A stretch of DNA of 64,000 nucleotides from Pseudomonadota bacterium (GCA_029779845.1 JAKOZT010000137.1:62001-126000); one strand, 5' to 3'; positions 51,874 through 59,696 are shown, counted from the stretch's first letter. Notes: generated from the sequence alone by a model not told the origin. Made by a program: numbers and translations.

Positions 51874-53352
51874 ATGGCGCAATGGCTCACCGTCTGGCGC
51901 GCCGCCCACCTGGTGGGCGTGTCGCGCGGCGTGCTCCAGCAGCGCGTGCGCAGCGGCGAGCTGCCGACCAGCGACGGCCTGGTGTCCACCGCGGCGCTGC
52001 TGCGCCTGTATCCGCAGGCCGAGCTGGCGCCCGACGGCGGCGCCGGCGAGCAGGTGGCCCTCATCAAGGAGCAGGCCTTCGCGCGCCGCGTGCGCGAGCG
52101 GCTGCTGCCCAGCCAGGAGGTGCTGGCGCAGCGGCTGTTCCGGCAAAGCCAGGAACTCGCCGACCTGCGCCGCCACCTGCAGCGCTACCACGCGCTGGTG
52201 CTGGAGCTGCGCGACGCGGCGTGCGCGCAGTCGCAGGCCGCGCCCGGCGACGAGGCGCTGCAACGGCTGGCGAGCCAGGCAGGGACGGGCCTGGCGCGCG
52301 TGCTGGCCACCGAACCCGTCGATCGGCTGGACGTGATGGACGACATGCTCAAGGTGATGTGCGCGCAGGTGACGGTGCGCCCGAGCGGACACCAGTTCGC
52401 TGTGGAGGGCCACGACACGCTGCTGCAGGCCGGCCTGCGCGCCGGGCTCAAGCTCAACTACGGCTGCGGCAACGGCACCTGCGGCATGTGCAAGGTGCGC
52501 GTGATCGACGGCGAGGTGGCGCGCGTGCAGCACTGCGACTACCCGCTGTCGGAAGCCGAGAAGGCGCAGGGCTACACGCTGATGTGCGCCAACACGCCGG
52601 CCAGCAGCGAGCTGACCATCGAGACGCTGGAGGCCGGCGGCGCGCGCGACATCGCCGCGCAGCAGATCGTCGCCACCGTGCGCGAGGTGCGCGAGCTGGC
52701 GGCCGACACGCGGCTGCTTCACCTGCAGACGCCGCGCAGCCACCGGCTGCGCTTCCTCGCCGGCCAGTCGGTCACGCTCGGGCTGGGCGGCGGCGCGGGC
52801 GACGACGCGCACCGCACGCTGCCGGTGGCCAGCTGCCCCTGCGACGACCGCAACCTGCACTTCTTCATCGGTCGCGAGGACGACGCCTTCTCGGCGCGCG
52901 TGTTCGCCGGCGCGCTCAAGCCCGGCACCGCCGTCGACCTGTGGGGGCCGCTGGGCGATTTCGTGCTCGACAGCGGCGAGCGGCCGCTCGTGTTCGCCGC
53001 CTGCGACCTCGGCTTCGCGCCCGTGAAGAGCCTCATCGAGCATGCGCTGGCGCGCGACGAATCGCCCTCGCTGTCGCTGTTCTGGCTGGCGACGCGGCCC
53101 GACGGGCATTTCCTGGCCAACCAGTGCCGCGCCTGGTCGGCCGCGCTGGACAGCTTCGAGCACCAGCTCGCCTACCACAGCGATGCGGCGGCCGGGGCGC
53201 GCCAGATGGGGCAGGCGATGCGCGCCGACCTGTTCGACATCGCCTGCGACTTCTACCTGGCCGGGCCGGAGGCCTTCGTGCAGGTGCTGTGCGACGAACT
53301 GCGCGCCGGCGGCGTTCCCGCCGCGCAGATCCGCGCGGAGGTCGTCGCGTGA
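51874..53352 (+). CDS. HTH / coiled-coil / 2Fe-2S ferredoxin / flavin reductase fusion
   Basis: 492 aa with an unusual domain order. Residues 1-50 are a MerR/excisionase-like helix-turn-helix (WRAAHLVGVSRGVLQQRVRS), about 58-150 a long helical, probably coiled-coil region, and 163-245 a plant-type 2Fe-2S domain with C198, C203, C206 and C238. Residues 250-492 are a ferredoxin-reductase-type FAD/NAD(P)H module (LHLQTPRSHRLRFLAGQ; FAACDLGFAPVKSLIEHA; DFYLAGPEAFV). It could be a DNA- or partner-binding NAD(P)H-dependent redox protein. It is 5 bases after the dioxygenase gene, so it may also act as that enzyme's reductase. Confidence 0.82.
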   Translation: MAQWLTVWRAAHLVGVSRGVLQQRVRSGELPTSDGLVSTAALLRLYPQAELAPDGGAGEQVALIKEQAFARRVRERLLPSQEVLAQRLFRQSQELADLRRHLQRYHALVLELRDAACAQSQAAPGDEALQRLASQAGTGLARVLATEPVDRLDVMDDMLKVMCAQVTVRPSGHQFAVEGHDTLLQAGLRAGLKLNYGCGNGTCGMCKVRVIDGEVARVQHCDYPLSEAEKAQGYTLMCANTPASSELTIETLEAGGARDIAAQQIVATVREVRELAADTRLLHLQTPRSHRLRFLAGQSVTLGLGGGAGDDAHRTLPVASCPCDDRNLHFFIGREDDAFSARVFAGALKPGTAVDLWGPLGDFVLDSGERPLVFAACDLGFAPVKSLIEHALARDESPSLSLFWLATRPDGHFLANQCRAWSAALDSFEHQLAYHSDAAAGARQMGQAMRADLFDIACDFYLAGPEAFVQVLCDELRAGGVPAAQIRAEVVA

Positions 53353-53663
53353 GCAGCGACTGCAGCGGCGCCGAGGTGTTCGCGCTGCGCGTGCTCGGCC
53401 AGAGCATGGCGCCGGAGTTCGACGAGGGCGAGATCATCGTCGTCGAGCCCGGCGGCGCGCTGCGCGACGGCAGCTTCGTGCTCGCCTGGCTCGACGGCGA
53501 GTGGATCTTCCGCCAGCTGCGGCGCGACGGCGAGGGCTGGCGGCTGCATGCGCTCAACCCGGCCTTCGCGTCGCGCCCGCTGCCCGGCCTGGACGCCGTG
53601 CGCGGCGTCGTCATCCAGAAGGCGCGCCCGGGCCGGCGGCGCGCCGCCAAGAGCTACCTCTGA
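53349..53663 (+). CDS. S24/LexA-like peptidase-fold protein with lost catalytic lysine
   Basis: 104 aa, only the S24 fold, no DNA-binding domain. The nucleophile region LGQSMAPEFDEGEIIVVEPG keeps Ser19, but the strand that carries the general-base lysine in LexA/UmuD reads EWIFRQLRR, with Arg55 in its place. Proteolysis is therefore doubtful. It might serve as a partner of the neighbouring HTH-containing fusion, whose stop it overlaps (GTGA). Confidence 0.75.
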   Translation: MSSDCSGAEVFALRVLGQSMAPEFDEGEIIVVEPGGALRDGSFVLAWLDGEWIFRQLRRDGEGWRLHALNPAFASRPLPGLDAVRGVVIQKARPGRRRAAKSYL

Positions 53664-53667
53664 ACCC

Positions 53668-53886
53668 ATGCCCTACTACCTCTACCGCATCATGCCGCTG
53701 GGCGTACTGCGCAAGCTCGACCAGTTCGACCGCTTCGCCGAGGCCTCGGCGCGGGCGAAGGCGCTGCGCGCCGCCGACGCGCCGGGCACGCCGGGCCGCG
53801 TCAAGGTGATGTTCGCCGAGAACGAACTGCAGGCCGAAGACCTGCTCGGCCAGGTGCGCGAGGCCGGCCCGGCCGGCGACGATTGA
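53668..53886 (+). CDS. Hypothetical 72-aa protein
   Basis: 72 aa beginning YYLYRIMPLGVLRKLDQFDR. Charged, no cysteine, no signal. It is probably a small alpha/beta domain; the pattern of a display-like YLYRI N-terminus followed by AEDLLGQVRE is not one I can name. It starts 4 bases after the S24-like gene. Confidence 0.65.
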   Translation: MPYYLYRIMPLGVLRKLDQFDRFAEASARAKALRAADAPGTPGRVKVMFAENELQAEDLLGQVREAGPAGDD

Positions 53887-53892
53887 CGAGCC

Positions 53893-54348
53893 GTGAGCGC
53901 TGCGATGGACGAGCCCGCCCCGGCCGCGCCCTCCTGCTGCCACGGCGCCTCGGCCTGCGTGTTCACCAAGGCCTTGCTGGCGCACACGGCGCGCTGCGAG
54001 CTGGCGCTGCGCCAGTCGGTCGGCGAGGGCGATGCGCTCGTGTGCGCGTCGCCGGTGGCGCGCCTGAACTGCGGCACCCTGTCGGCGCTGATGCGCGAAC
54101 GCGCCGCCTTCGCGCTGCGGCTGCCGCGCCCGCCCGCGCCGCTGGTGCACGCCAAGGCGCTGCAGCTGCAGTGCGGCGGCCTCGCCGCGCTGCGCGAGCA
54201 GCTGCAGGCGCCGCGCGCCGGCGTGCACGACCTGGTGGCGCTGGCGCAGCAGCGCCACGGCAGCCTGATGGATCTTCCCTGGCAGCCGATGGTCGAGGCG
54301 ATGGCGGCCTGGCAGCCGCGGCGCCGCTACCGGGGGCCGCCGCCGTGA
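53893..54348 (+). CDS. Hypothetical Cys-containing protein, last gene of accessory operon
   Basis: 151 aa, cytoplasmic. The N-terminus has paired cysteines (APSCCHGASACVF), with further cysteines at TARCELAL, ALVCASP, LNCGTL and LQCGGL. This is a likely metal or Fe-S binding pattern. GTG 53893 or ATG 53905. The family is not recognised. It converges with the DUF3365 gene 9 bases downstream. Confidence 0.65.
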   Translation: MSAAMDEPAPAAPSCCHGASACVFTKALLAHTARCELALRQSVGEGDALVCASPVARLNCGTLSALMRERAAFALRLPRPPAPLVHAKALQLQCGGLAALREQLQAPRAGVHDLVALAQQRHGSLMDLPWQPMVEAMAAWQPRRRYRGPPP

Positions 54349-54357
54349 CGGCGACGC

Positions 54358-54921
54358 TCAGGGCAGCGGCTTGCTGATCGTCATCGCGCCGCGGATCTGG
54401 CCGATCGCATAGCCGGTGGCCTTGTCGTGCGGGTAGAGCTCGGCGAGCCGCTCGCGCACCGCCGGGCCGACGCGCTCGGCGCTGCCGTGGCAGTCGGTGC
54501 ACAGCTCGATCACCGGCAACGCGCGCATGTAGCGCATCACCGGCCGGCCCTGCTGCTGCACGATCTCGGCGCGCTCCAGCGTGGCGGGCTTCTCGCCGGC
54601 GGCGGCGCGGCGGTCGAAGTCTTCCAGCGCGGCGCGCTCCCAGTCGTCGGGCACCGCCTTCGGGTTGCGCTCGCGCAGCGACACGCGGCGCACGCTCCAG
54701 CTCGTCTCCTGCGAGGCGGCACGCGCCAGCTTCGGGGCCTCGTCGCGGCACACGCCGATCGCGCCGGCCGGGCCGCTGCGTTCGATCTCGGCCGTCAGCA
54801 CGGACACCAGCTTCGGCGGCACCGAGCCGGCCACCTGGCGGGCTTCCGCCACCCAGGCGTCGTCGGCGGCCAGGGCCGGCGAGGCGGCCAGCAGCAGCAA
54901 CAGCAGCGAGCGTGTCGTCAT
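54358..54921 (-). CDS. DUF3365 mono-haem c-type cytochrome
   Basis: 187 aa with signal peptide (to ALAA, about residue 19) and one haem site, ELCTDCHGSA, near residue 145. The C-terminal segment GYAIGQIRGAMTISKPL is typical of DUF3365 (Tll0287-like haem sensor) domains. It is the last gene of the tusA operon and may sense redox state or donate electrons in the periplasm. Confidence 0.8.
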   Translation of the reverse strand: MTTRSLLLLLLAASPALAADDAWVAEARQVAGSVPPKLVSVLTAEIERSGPAGAIGVCRDEAPKLARAASQETSWSVRRVSLRERNPKAVPDDWERAALEDFDRRAAAGEKPATLERAEIVQQQGRPVMRYMRALPVIELCTDCHGSAERVGPAVRERLAELYPHDKATGYAIGQIRGAMTISKPLP

Positions 54922-54955
54922 GGCGTTCTTCCGTGGAGCAACCGGACTTCGCACT

Positions 54956-56077
54956 CTAGGCTTCGCGTTCGGCGCGCCAGGTGATGTACTTCAAGGTCGC
55001 CGCGGCGCCGGCCACGATGGCGGCCAGCGCGATGAACGAGCCGACGGCCAGCGTCGACACGCCGCTCAGGCCCTGGCCGACGGTGCAGCCCATCGCCGTG
55101 ACGCCGCCGAACCCCATCAGCACGCCGCCGACGAGCTGGTTGCGCAGGTCGGCCAGCGAGGCGAAGCCTTCCCAGCGGAAGCTGCGCGTGGCCAGCGCCC
55201 AGGCCGCCGAGCCCAGCGCCACGCCGAGCGCGGTGGCGATGCCGAAGCTCAGGTGCAGCGACTTGTCGGTCCACAGCATCAGCAGCTCGAGGCCGTAGGA
55301 CAGGGGCGCGACGAAGCTGAGCGACTCGAGCGTGCGCGTGTTGGTGGCGAAGTAGCCGGTTTCCAGCGTCTCGGGGTTCTCGCCGAAGCCGAGGTGGCCG
55401 CTGACGTACCAGCCGCCCACCACCAGCGCGCCGAGCGCGAGGCCGGCCAGCCACTGCGTCGGATTGGCGCGGAAGCGCCGGTCGGCGAACACGAAAGCCA
55501 GCAGCAGCGCCGCGAGCGCGCCGGCCACGAGCAGGCGCGCCGAACCCGGCGCGATGCCGCCGGCCCAGGCCAGCAGGGACGGCAGGCCCTGGTCCGTCCA
55601 GCCGAAGCGCGTCAGGTCGATGGCCACGGGGTCGAGCCAGGCGGCGCGCCACTGGCCGAACAGGCCCTTGAGCGTCATGTAGCCGGAGATCGCGAGGAAG
55701 GTCAGCACCACCAGCGAGCGCACGCTGCCGCCGCCGACGCGGATCAGGTTCTTGTTGGCGCAGCCGCCGGCCAGCGACATGCCGACGCCGAACACCAGGC
55801 CGCCGACGATCAGCGACAGCCAGCTCAGGCTGGGCCGCTGGTAGATGCTCTTGCCGATGTCGACCAGGCCGGCCTGCGCGAGCAGGTTGGCCCCGACGAT
55901 GGCCACGGCGATGGCCAGCAGCCACATGCGCATGCGGCCCCAGTGGCCCATGTTGACCACGTCGGACACCGCGCCCATCGTGCAGAAGTTGGCCTTGTTC
56001 GCGATCGCGCCGAACAGGAAGGCGAGCGCGAAGCCGCCGCCCACGACCACGGCGGCAGGGTTGGTGGAAAGCTCCAA
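54956..56077 (-). CDS. YeeE/YedE (TsuA-like) sulfur-compound transporter
   Basis: 373 aa, about nine hydrophobic segments. Cysteines at three glycine-rich entry loops, NKANFCTMGAV, LAGGCANKNLIR and AMGCTVGQGL, correspond to the cysteine relay of TsuA that passes thiosulfate. It would import thiosulfate or persulfide sulfur to the cytosolic TusA/DsrE2 encoded just upstream. 24 bases after the exported-protein gene. Confidence 0.85.
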   Translation of the reverse strand: MELSTNPAAVVVGGGFALAFLFGAIANKANFCTMGAVSDVVNMGHWGRMRMWLLAIAVAIVGANLLAQAGLVDIGKSIYQRPSLSWLSLIVGGLVFGVGMSLAGGCANKNLIRVGGGSVRSLVVLTFLAISGYMTLKGLFGQWRAAWLDPVAIDLTRFGWTDQGLPSLLAWAGGIAPGSARLLVAGALAALLLAFVFADRRFRANPTQWLAGLALGALVVGGWYVSGHLGFGENPETLETGYFATNTRTLESLSFVAPLSYGLELLMLWTDKSLHLSFGIATALGVALGSAAWALATRSFRWEGFASLADLRNQLVGGVLMGFGGVTAMGCTVGQGLSGVSTLAVGSFIALAAIVAGAAATLKYITWRAEREA

Positions 56078-56101
56078 GTCGTGTCCCTCCCGGCAGCGGC
56101 G

Positions 56102-56971
56102 TCAGCGCGCGCCCGCCAGCCGCCCCAGCGTGTCCTTGATGACGTCGGGCGCGCGCGCGATGCGCATGAACTGCCCCATGCCCAGGGCGGGCCAGGACAG
56201 CGCGATGCGGTAGCGCCCGTACAGCGCGTACACGCGGCCGTCGACGATGTAGATCTCGTAGGGCAGCGCCGCCACGTGGTCGGGGCCGATCTTGCCGGCC
56301 CACCAGCCCTCGCCCTCCTCCGGATCGTTCATCGCCACGCCGATCACCGCCAGCCTGGCTTCAGGCAGCACCACCTCGTACACCGCCGAGGTGCCGCCCA
56401 GCCGCTGGGCGAGGTTGGCGCGCACGGTCTTCAGCGCTTCGTCGAAGCTGGCGAAGGCGTTCAGCTCGTTGCGCTGCGAGTCGATGCGCTCCATGCCGAT
56501 CATGTAGCGGTAGCCCGGCAGCTCGGCGGCCGGCACGTCGCCGCCGAAGGGCGCGCCGGCCCCCAGCGCATGCGCGAGCCGCGTGCGCACCGCGCGCAGC
56601 GCCGGCTCGGCCGCGCCGAAACCGTCGCGCAGGTAGGCGCGGCCCCAGTAGTCGGGATTCATGTACGACACGCTGCCGTCGCTCTTCACGCCGATGCGGA
56701 TCGGCGCGGCGAGGATGGCCGTGCCGCCGGCGCTGCGCGCGGCCTGCGTCAGCGCCGCGTCGGTGACGATCAGGCTGCCGTGCTTCGGCAGGCCCTGCGG
56801 CAGGTGGCGGCCGACCACGCTGAAGCCGTCGTCGCGCAGCTTCTGCTCGAGCCGGCCCATCAGCGCCGGCAGCTCGCCGGCGGGCAGCGGCTCTCCGGCC
56901 AGGTAGGGCTCGACCGCCAGGCAGGCGGGCGCGATCAGCAAGGCGGCCAGCGCCGCGAGCAGCTTCTTCAC
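56102..56971 (-). CDS. Exported protein, possible DUF302-like domains
   Basis: 289 aa with signal peptide (GTG start, cleavage after about LAVEP). Segments GRLEQKLRDDGFSVVGRHLP and LPYEIYIVDGRVYALYGRYR are reminiscent of DUF302, but the assignment is weak. It lies between dsrE2 and the YeeE/TsuA-like transporter, 5 bases from dsrE2, so it probably takes part in sulfur-compound handling in the periplasm. Confidence 0.6.
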   Translation of the reverse strand: MKKLLAALAALLIAPACLAVEPYLAGEPLPAGELPALMGRLEQKLRDDGFSVVGRHLPQGLPKHGSLIVTDAALTQAARSAGGTAILAAPIRIGVKSDGSVSYMNPDYWGRAYLRDGFGAAEPALRAVRTRLAHALGAGAPFGGDVPAAELPGYRYMIGMERIDSQRNELNAFASFDEALKTVRANLAQRLGGTSAVYEVVLPEARLAVIGVAMNDPEEGEGWWAGKIGPDHVAALPYEIYIVDGRVYALYGRYRIALSWPALGMGQFMRIARAPDVIKDTLGRLAGAR

Positions 56972-56976
56972 GGCGC

Positions 56977-57447
56977 TCAGATGAAGAGGCAGACGTCGGT
57001 CTCGCCCGCGAACTTCATGAAGGTGGCCGCGCCGCCGTACTCGATGCCGTCGATGAAGTCGGCCTTGTCGAACTCGAACAGGTCCACCGTCATCTGGCAG
57101 GCGATGAACTTGACGTCGGCTTCCTTGCACAGATCGCGCAGTTCGGTCAGCGAGGCCACGCCCTTCTTCTTCATCTTGGCCTTCATCATCGAGGTGGCCA
57201 TCGCCTGCATGCCCGGCAGCACCGAGACCAGCACCGGCATCGGCACCGGCATGGGCATCGCCGGATTGGCCAGCGGGCTGATCGCGATGCCGCTCAGATC
57301 CTTGCGCAGCAGTTGCAGGCCGTAGAAGGTGAAGAACACCTGCACGTCCCATCCCAGCGAGGCCGCCGTCGACGCGAGGATCAGCGGCGGGTACGCCATG
57401 TCCAGCGCGCCCTTGGTGGCGATGATCGCCATCTTCTTGGTGGCCAT
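56977..57447 (-). CDS. dsrE2: DsrE2-like sulfurtransferase-associated protein
   Basis: 156 aa of the DsrE/DsrF-like superfamily (DrsE2 type). N-terminal MAIIATKGALDMAYPPLILA, a hydrophobic middle rich in Met/Pro, and the conserved cysteine in VKFIACQMTVDLFEF. It works with TusA and rhodanese in cytoplasmic sulfane-sulfur trafficking. 4 bases after tusA. Confidence 0.9.
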   Translation of the reverse strand: MATKKMAIIATKGALDMAYPPLILASTAASLGWDVQVFFTFYGLQLLRKDLSGIAISPLANPAMPMPVPMPVLVSVLPGMQAMATSMMKAKMKKKGVASLTELRDLCKEADVKFIACQMTVDLFEFDKADFIDGIEYGGAATFMKFAGETDVCLFI

Positions 57448-57451
57448 CGGC

Positions 57452-57679
57452 TCAGGCTTTCCTCAGGAAGAAGACGTACTTGCCGCCCTCGCTGCCCGAG
57501 TGCAGCAGCGCGTTGCCGGTCTGCTCGGCGAACGCGGCCATGTCGCACACCGACCCCGGGTCGGTGGCGACGACGCGCAGCACCTGGCCCGCGGCCATGT
57601 CGGCGAGCGACTTTTTCGTCTTGACGATGGGCAGCGGGCAGGCCAGCCCCGAGGCGTCGAATTCCTTGTCGAAGTTCAT
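57452..57679 (-). CDS. tusA: TusA sulfur carrier
   Basis: 75 aa. The CPxP motif is intact (SGLACPLPIVKTKK), with the persulfide cysteine at position 14. It hands sulfur to DsrEFH in oxidizers with rDsr. It is the first gene of the minus-strand tusA-dsrE2 operon, divergent from soxYZ across a gap that contains two palindromes. Confidence 0.95.
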   Translation of the reverse strand: MNFDKEFDASGLACPLPIVKTKKSLADMAAGQVLRVVATDPGSVCDMAAFAEQTGNALLHSGSEGGKYVFFLRKA

Positions 57680-57735
57680 GCTTGTCTCCAGTGCAATTCA
57701 TGGCTATTAGCGCGGCGGCTGGACCGACCGTCTAT

Positions 57736-57749
57736 TACCGCGATGGGTG
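57736..57749. promoter_or_regulatory. Candidate sulfur-regulon operator, site C1
   Basis: TACCG-CGAT-GGGTG, on the minus strand CACCCATCGCGGTA. It keeps the invariant CCCAT and GGTA blocks. 57 bases before tusA. Confidence 0.5.
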
Positions 57750-57758
57750 AGCCTCGAT

Positions 57759-57772
57759 AGCCCATTTGGGTA
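57759..57772. promoter_or_regulatory. Candidate sulfur-regulon operator, site C2
   Basis: AGCCC-ATTT-GGGTA, best match to site A among the sox/tus sites. 70 bases before the soxY ATG. Together with C1 (centre spacing 23 bases) it suggests cooperative binding. Confidence 0.6.
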
Positions 57773-57841
57773 ATGGGGTTTCGTGTGCGCGGCGTTCAGG
57801 ATTCCGCACACGTCGAACGGTGCCTGCAGGGAGATGAAGTG

Positions 57842-58300
57842 ATGACCAACCGTCGAGAGTTGCTGGCGCGCAGTGCGTCGCTCGCCGCCGCGCTGGCCGG
57901 CCTGGGCCTGCTGCCGCGCTCGGCGCTGGCCAACTGGTCGCAGGCCGCGTTCGAGGCCAAGACCATGCCCGAGCTGATGAAGGCGCTGGGCACCTCCGGC
58001 CCCGCCGAGAGCAAGGACGTGACGATCACCGGCCCGGACATCGCCGAGAACGGCGCGGTGGTGCCGGTGGGCGCGGCCACCACGCTGCCCAACGCGAAGC
58101 GGCTGCTGCTGCTGGTCGAGAAGAACCCCAACATGCTGGCGGCGATGTTCGACGTCACCGACGCGGTCGAGCCGAACATCGCCACGCGCGTGAAGATGGG
58201 CCAGTCGTCCAACGTGTTCGCGGTGGCGATCACGGCCGACAACAAGGTGCTCTACGCCGCCAAGGAAATCAAGGTCACCCTGGGTGGCTGCGGCGGCTGA
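57842..58300 (+). CDS. soxY: SoxY, sulfur-carrier subunit
   Basis: 152 aa. Tat-type signal (NRRELLARSASLAAAL) and the swinging-arm C-terminus VTLGGCGG with the carrier cysteine. It binds sulfur compounds in the periplasm together with SoxZ. An AGGGAG ribosome site precedes the ATG. soxXA, soxB and soxCD are not in the window, so any thiosulfate-oxidizing Sox partners are elsewhere. Confidence 0.96.
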   Translation: MTNRRELLARSASLAAALAGLGLLPRSALANWSQAAFEAKTMPELMKALGTSGPAESKDVTITGPDIAENGAVVPVGAATTLPNAKRLLLLVEKNPNMLAAMFDVTDAVEPNIATRVKMGQSSNVFAVAITADNKVLYAAKEIKVTLGGCGG

Positions 58301-58318
58301 GCACGAGGAGGATCAGAG

Positions 58319-58630
58319 ATGGCAGACCCGATGCGCATCCGCGCCCAGGCGCAAGGCGACAAGACCACCGTGCGCGTGCTGATGAGCCACGAGATGGAAA
58401 CCGGCCAGCGCAAGGACACCAGCGGCAAGACGATTCCCGCCTGGTTCATCCAGGAAGTCAGCGCGACCCACAACGGCAAGCCGGTGATGACGGCGCAGTG
58501 GGGCCCGTCGGTGGCGAAGAACCCGTTCCTGCAGTTCACGATCAAGGGCGCCAAGGCCGGTGACAAGGTCGCGATCAGCTGGAAGGACAACCGCGGCGAC
58601 ACCCGCAGCGACGAAGCCACGGTGAGCTGA
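58319..58630 (+). CDS. soxZ: SoxZ, partner of SoxY
   Basis: 103 aa immunoglobulin-like subunit (MRIRAQAQGDKTTVRVLMSH; MTAQWGPSVAKNPFLQF; ISWKDNRGD). It forms the SoxYZ heterodimer. No own signal peptide; it is co-exported with SoxY. 18 bases after soxY with a GAGGA ribosome site. Confidence 0.96.
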   Translation: MADPMRIRAQAQGDKTTVRVLMSHEMETGQRKDTSGKTIPAWFIQEVSATHNGKPVMTAQWGPSVAKNPFLQFTIKGAKAGDKVAISWKDNRGDTRSDEATVS

Positions 58631-58642
58631 TCCGCGCGCGGG

Positions 58643-58660
58643 GCGGCGCCGCGGCGCCGC
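58643..58660. terminator. Palindrome between convergent soxZ and hypothetical gene
   Basis: Perfect 18-base palindrome GCGGCGCCGCGGCGCCGC in the 30-base gap between convergent genes. It can act as a bidirectional hairpin stop, but there is no U-tract on either side. Confidence 0.35.
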
Positions 58661-59080
58661 TCAATCCGCCCCTTGGCCGCCCGTCGGCATGCGCCGGCGC
58701 ACGACCATCAGCGGCGGGTAGTTCACGTGCAGCTTGCGCTGGTGAAAACGCTCCAGGCGCTCGATCTCCACCCGTACGCGGTCGCTGAAGCCCTTGCGCT
58801 GGCCGCGCCGGTCGTGCAGCAGGTCGTCGAAGATCGCCTCGACCTCGTACTTGTCGCCCCAGGCGAGCGCCAGGCGGTTGGCGATGCGCGGGTAGTAGCG
58901 GCACAGGTGCTTGGGGTGGATGGCCGAGGGAATGCGCCGCAGCCATACGTGCGTCGGGCTCTGCAGCACGCGGTCCTGGTCGCGCTGCGGGCCGCGCAGG
59001 CGCAGCCACTGCGCGCCGTCGCCGCCCGCTGTCGGCTGTGCGTCCGCTGACGCCCCTTCGGAAATGTTGCCGCCGCTCAT
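58661..59080 (-). CDS. Hypothetical protein
   Basis: 139 aa from ATG 59080 (an in-frame ATG at 59122 is less likely). A disordered N-terminus is followed by a basic domain with HVWLRRIPSAIHPKHLCRYY, LALAWGDKYEVEAIFDDLLH and FSDRVRVEIERLERFHQRKL. No known motif. It is found between sox genes and the ribosomal operon and is not obviously related to either. Confidence 0.6.
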   Translation of the reverse strand: MSGGNISEGASADAQPTAGGDGAQWLRLRGPQRDQDRVLQSPTHVWLRRIPSAIHPKHLCRYYPRIANRLALAWGDKYEVEAIFDDLLHDRRGQRKGFSDRVRVEIERLERFHQRKLHVNYPPLMVVRRRMPTGGQGAD

Positions 59081-59231
59081 CGCTTGTTCACTGCCCTGCC
59101 CACCATGCGTTCCGGAATGCATTCTGCCGGTTCGGATGCACGCGCGCCGCGTGCCCGCGGGTCGCGCGCCGGAGCACGTGACTTTGTTGGCTGCCGGCGC
59201 GCGCCGGCACCCTGAACCAGGGAGGCACCAA

Positions 59232-59260
59232 TGAAAAGAGCCGGCTCGCGCCGGCTCTTC
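59232..59260 (-). terminator. Rho-independent terminator of the alpha (rplQ) operon
   Basis: Perfect 10-bp stem AAGAGCCGGC/GCCGGCTCTT with TCGC loop (59236-59259), followed on the minus strand by TTTTCATT. It lies 24 bases beyond the rplQ stop. Confidence 0.85.
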
Positions 59261-59282
59261 CTTCCCGCGAGAAGCGGTCTTC

Positions 59283-59696
59283 TTATTCGGCCTTGTCGGC
59301 CTCGCCGGCCGTCTCGCCGGCCGTCTCGGCGGCCGGCTCGGGCCGGTCGACCAGCTCGACGTAGGCCATCGGCGCGTTGTCGCCGACGCGGAAGCCCATC
59401 TTCAGGATGCGCGTGTAGCCGCCCGGGCGCGCCTTGTAGCGCGGGCCGAGTTCGTTGAAGAGCTTGACGACGATCTCGCGGTCGCGCAGGCGGTCGAAGG
59501 CGAGGCGGCGGTTCGCCAGCGTCGGCTCCTTGGCCAGCGTGATCAGCGGCTCGACGACGCGACGCAGTTCCTTGGCCTTGGGGACGGTGGTCTTGATCGC
59601 CTCGTGCGCGAGCAGCGAGACGCACATGTTGCGCAGCATCGCCTGGCGATGCTCGCTGGTGCGGTTGAGTTTGCGGAGTCCGTGACGGTGACGCAT
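59283..59696 (-). CDS. rplQ: 50S ribosomal protein L17
   Basis: 137 aa, [20 protein letters not shown] start and canonical core. The C-terminus after residue 118 is an Ala/Glu-rich extension common in betaproteobacteria. Last gene of the alpha operon. Confidence 0.98.
   Translation of the reverse strand: MRHRHGLRKLNRTSEHRQAMLRNMCVSLLAHEAIKTTVPKAKELRRVVEPLITLAKEPTLANRRLAFDRLRDREIVVKLFNELGPRYKARPGGYTRILKMGFRVGDNAPMAYVELVDRPEPAAETAGETAGEADKAE

Noticed and set aside
57842..58630. Complete Sox thiosulfate-oxidizing system
   Set aside because: Only soxY and soxZ are present; soxXA, soxB and soxCD are not in this window.
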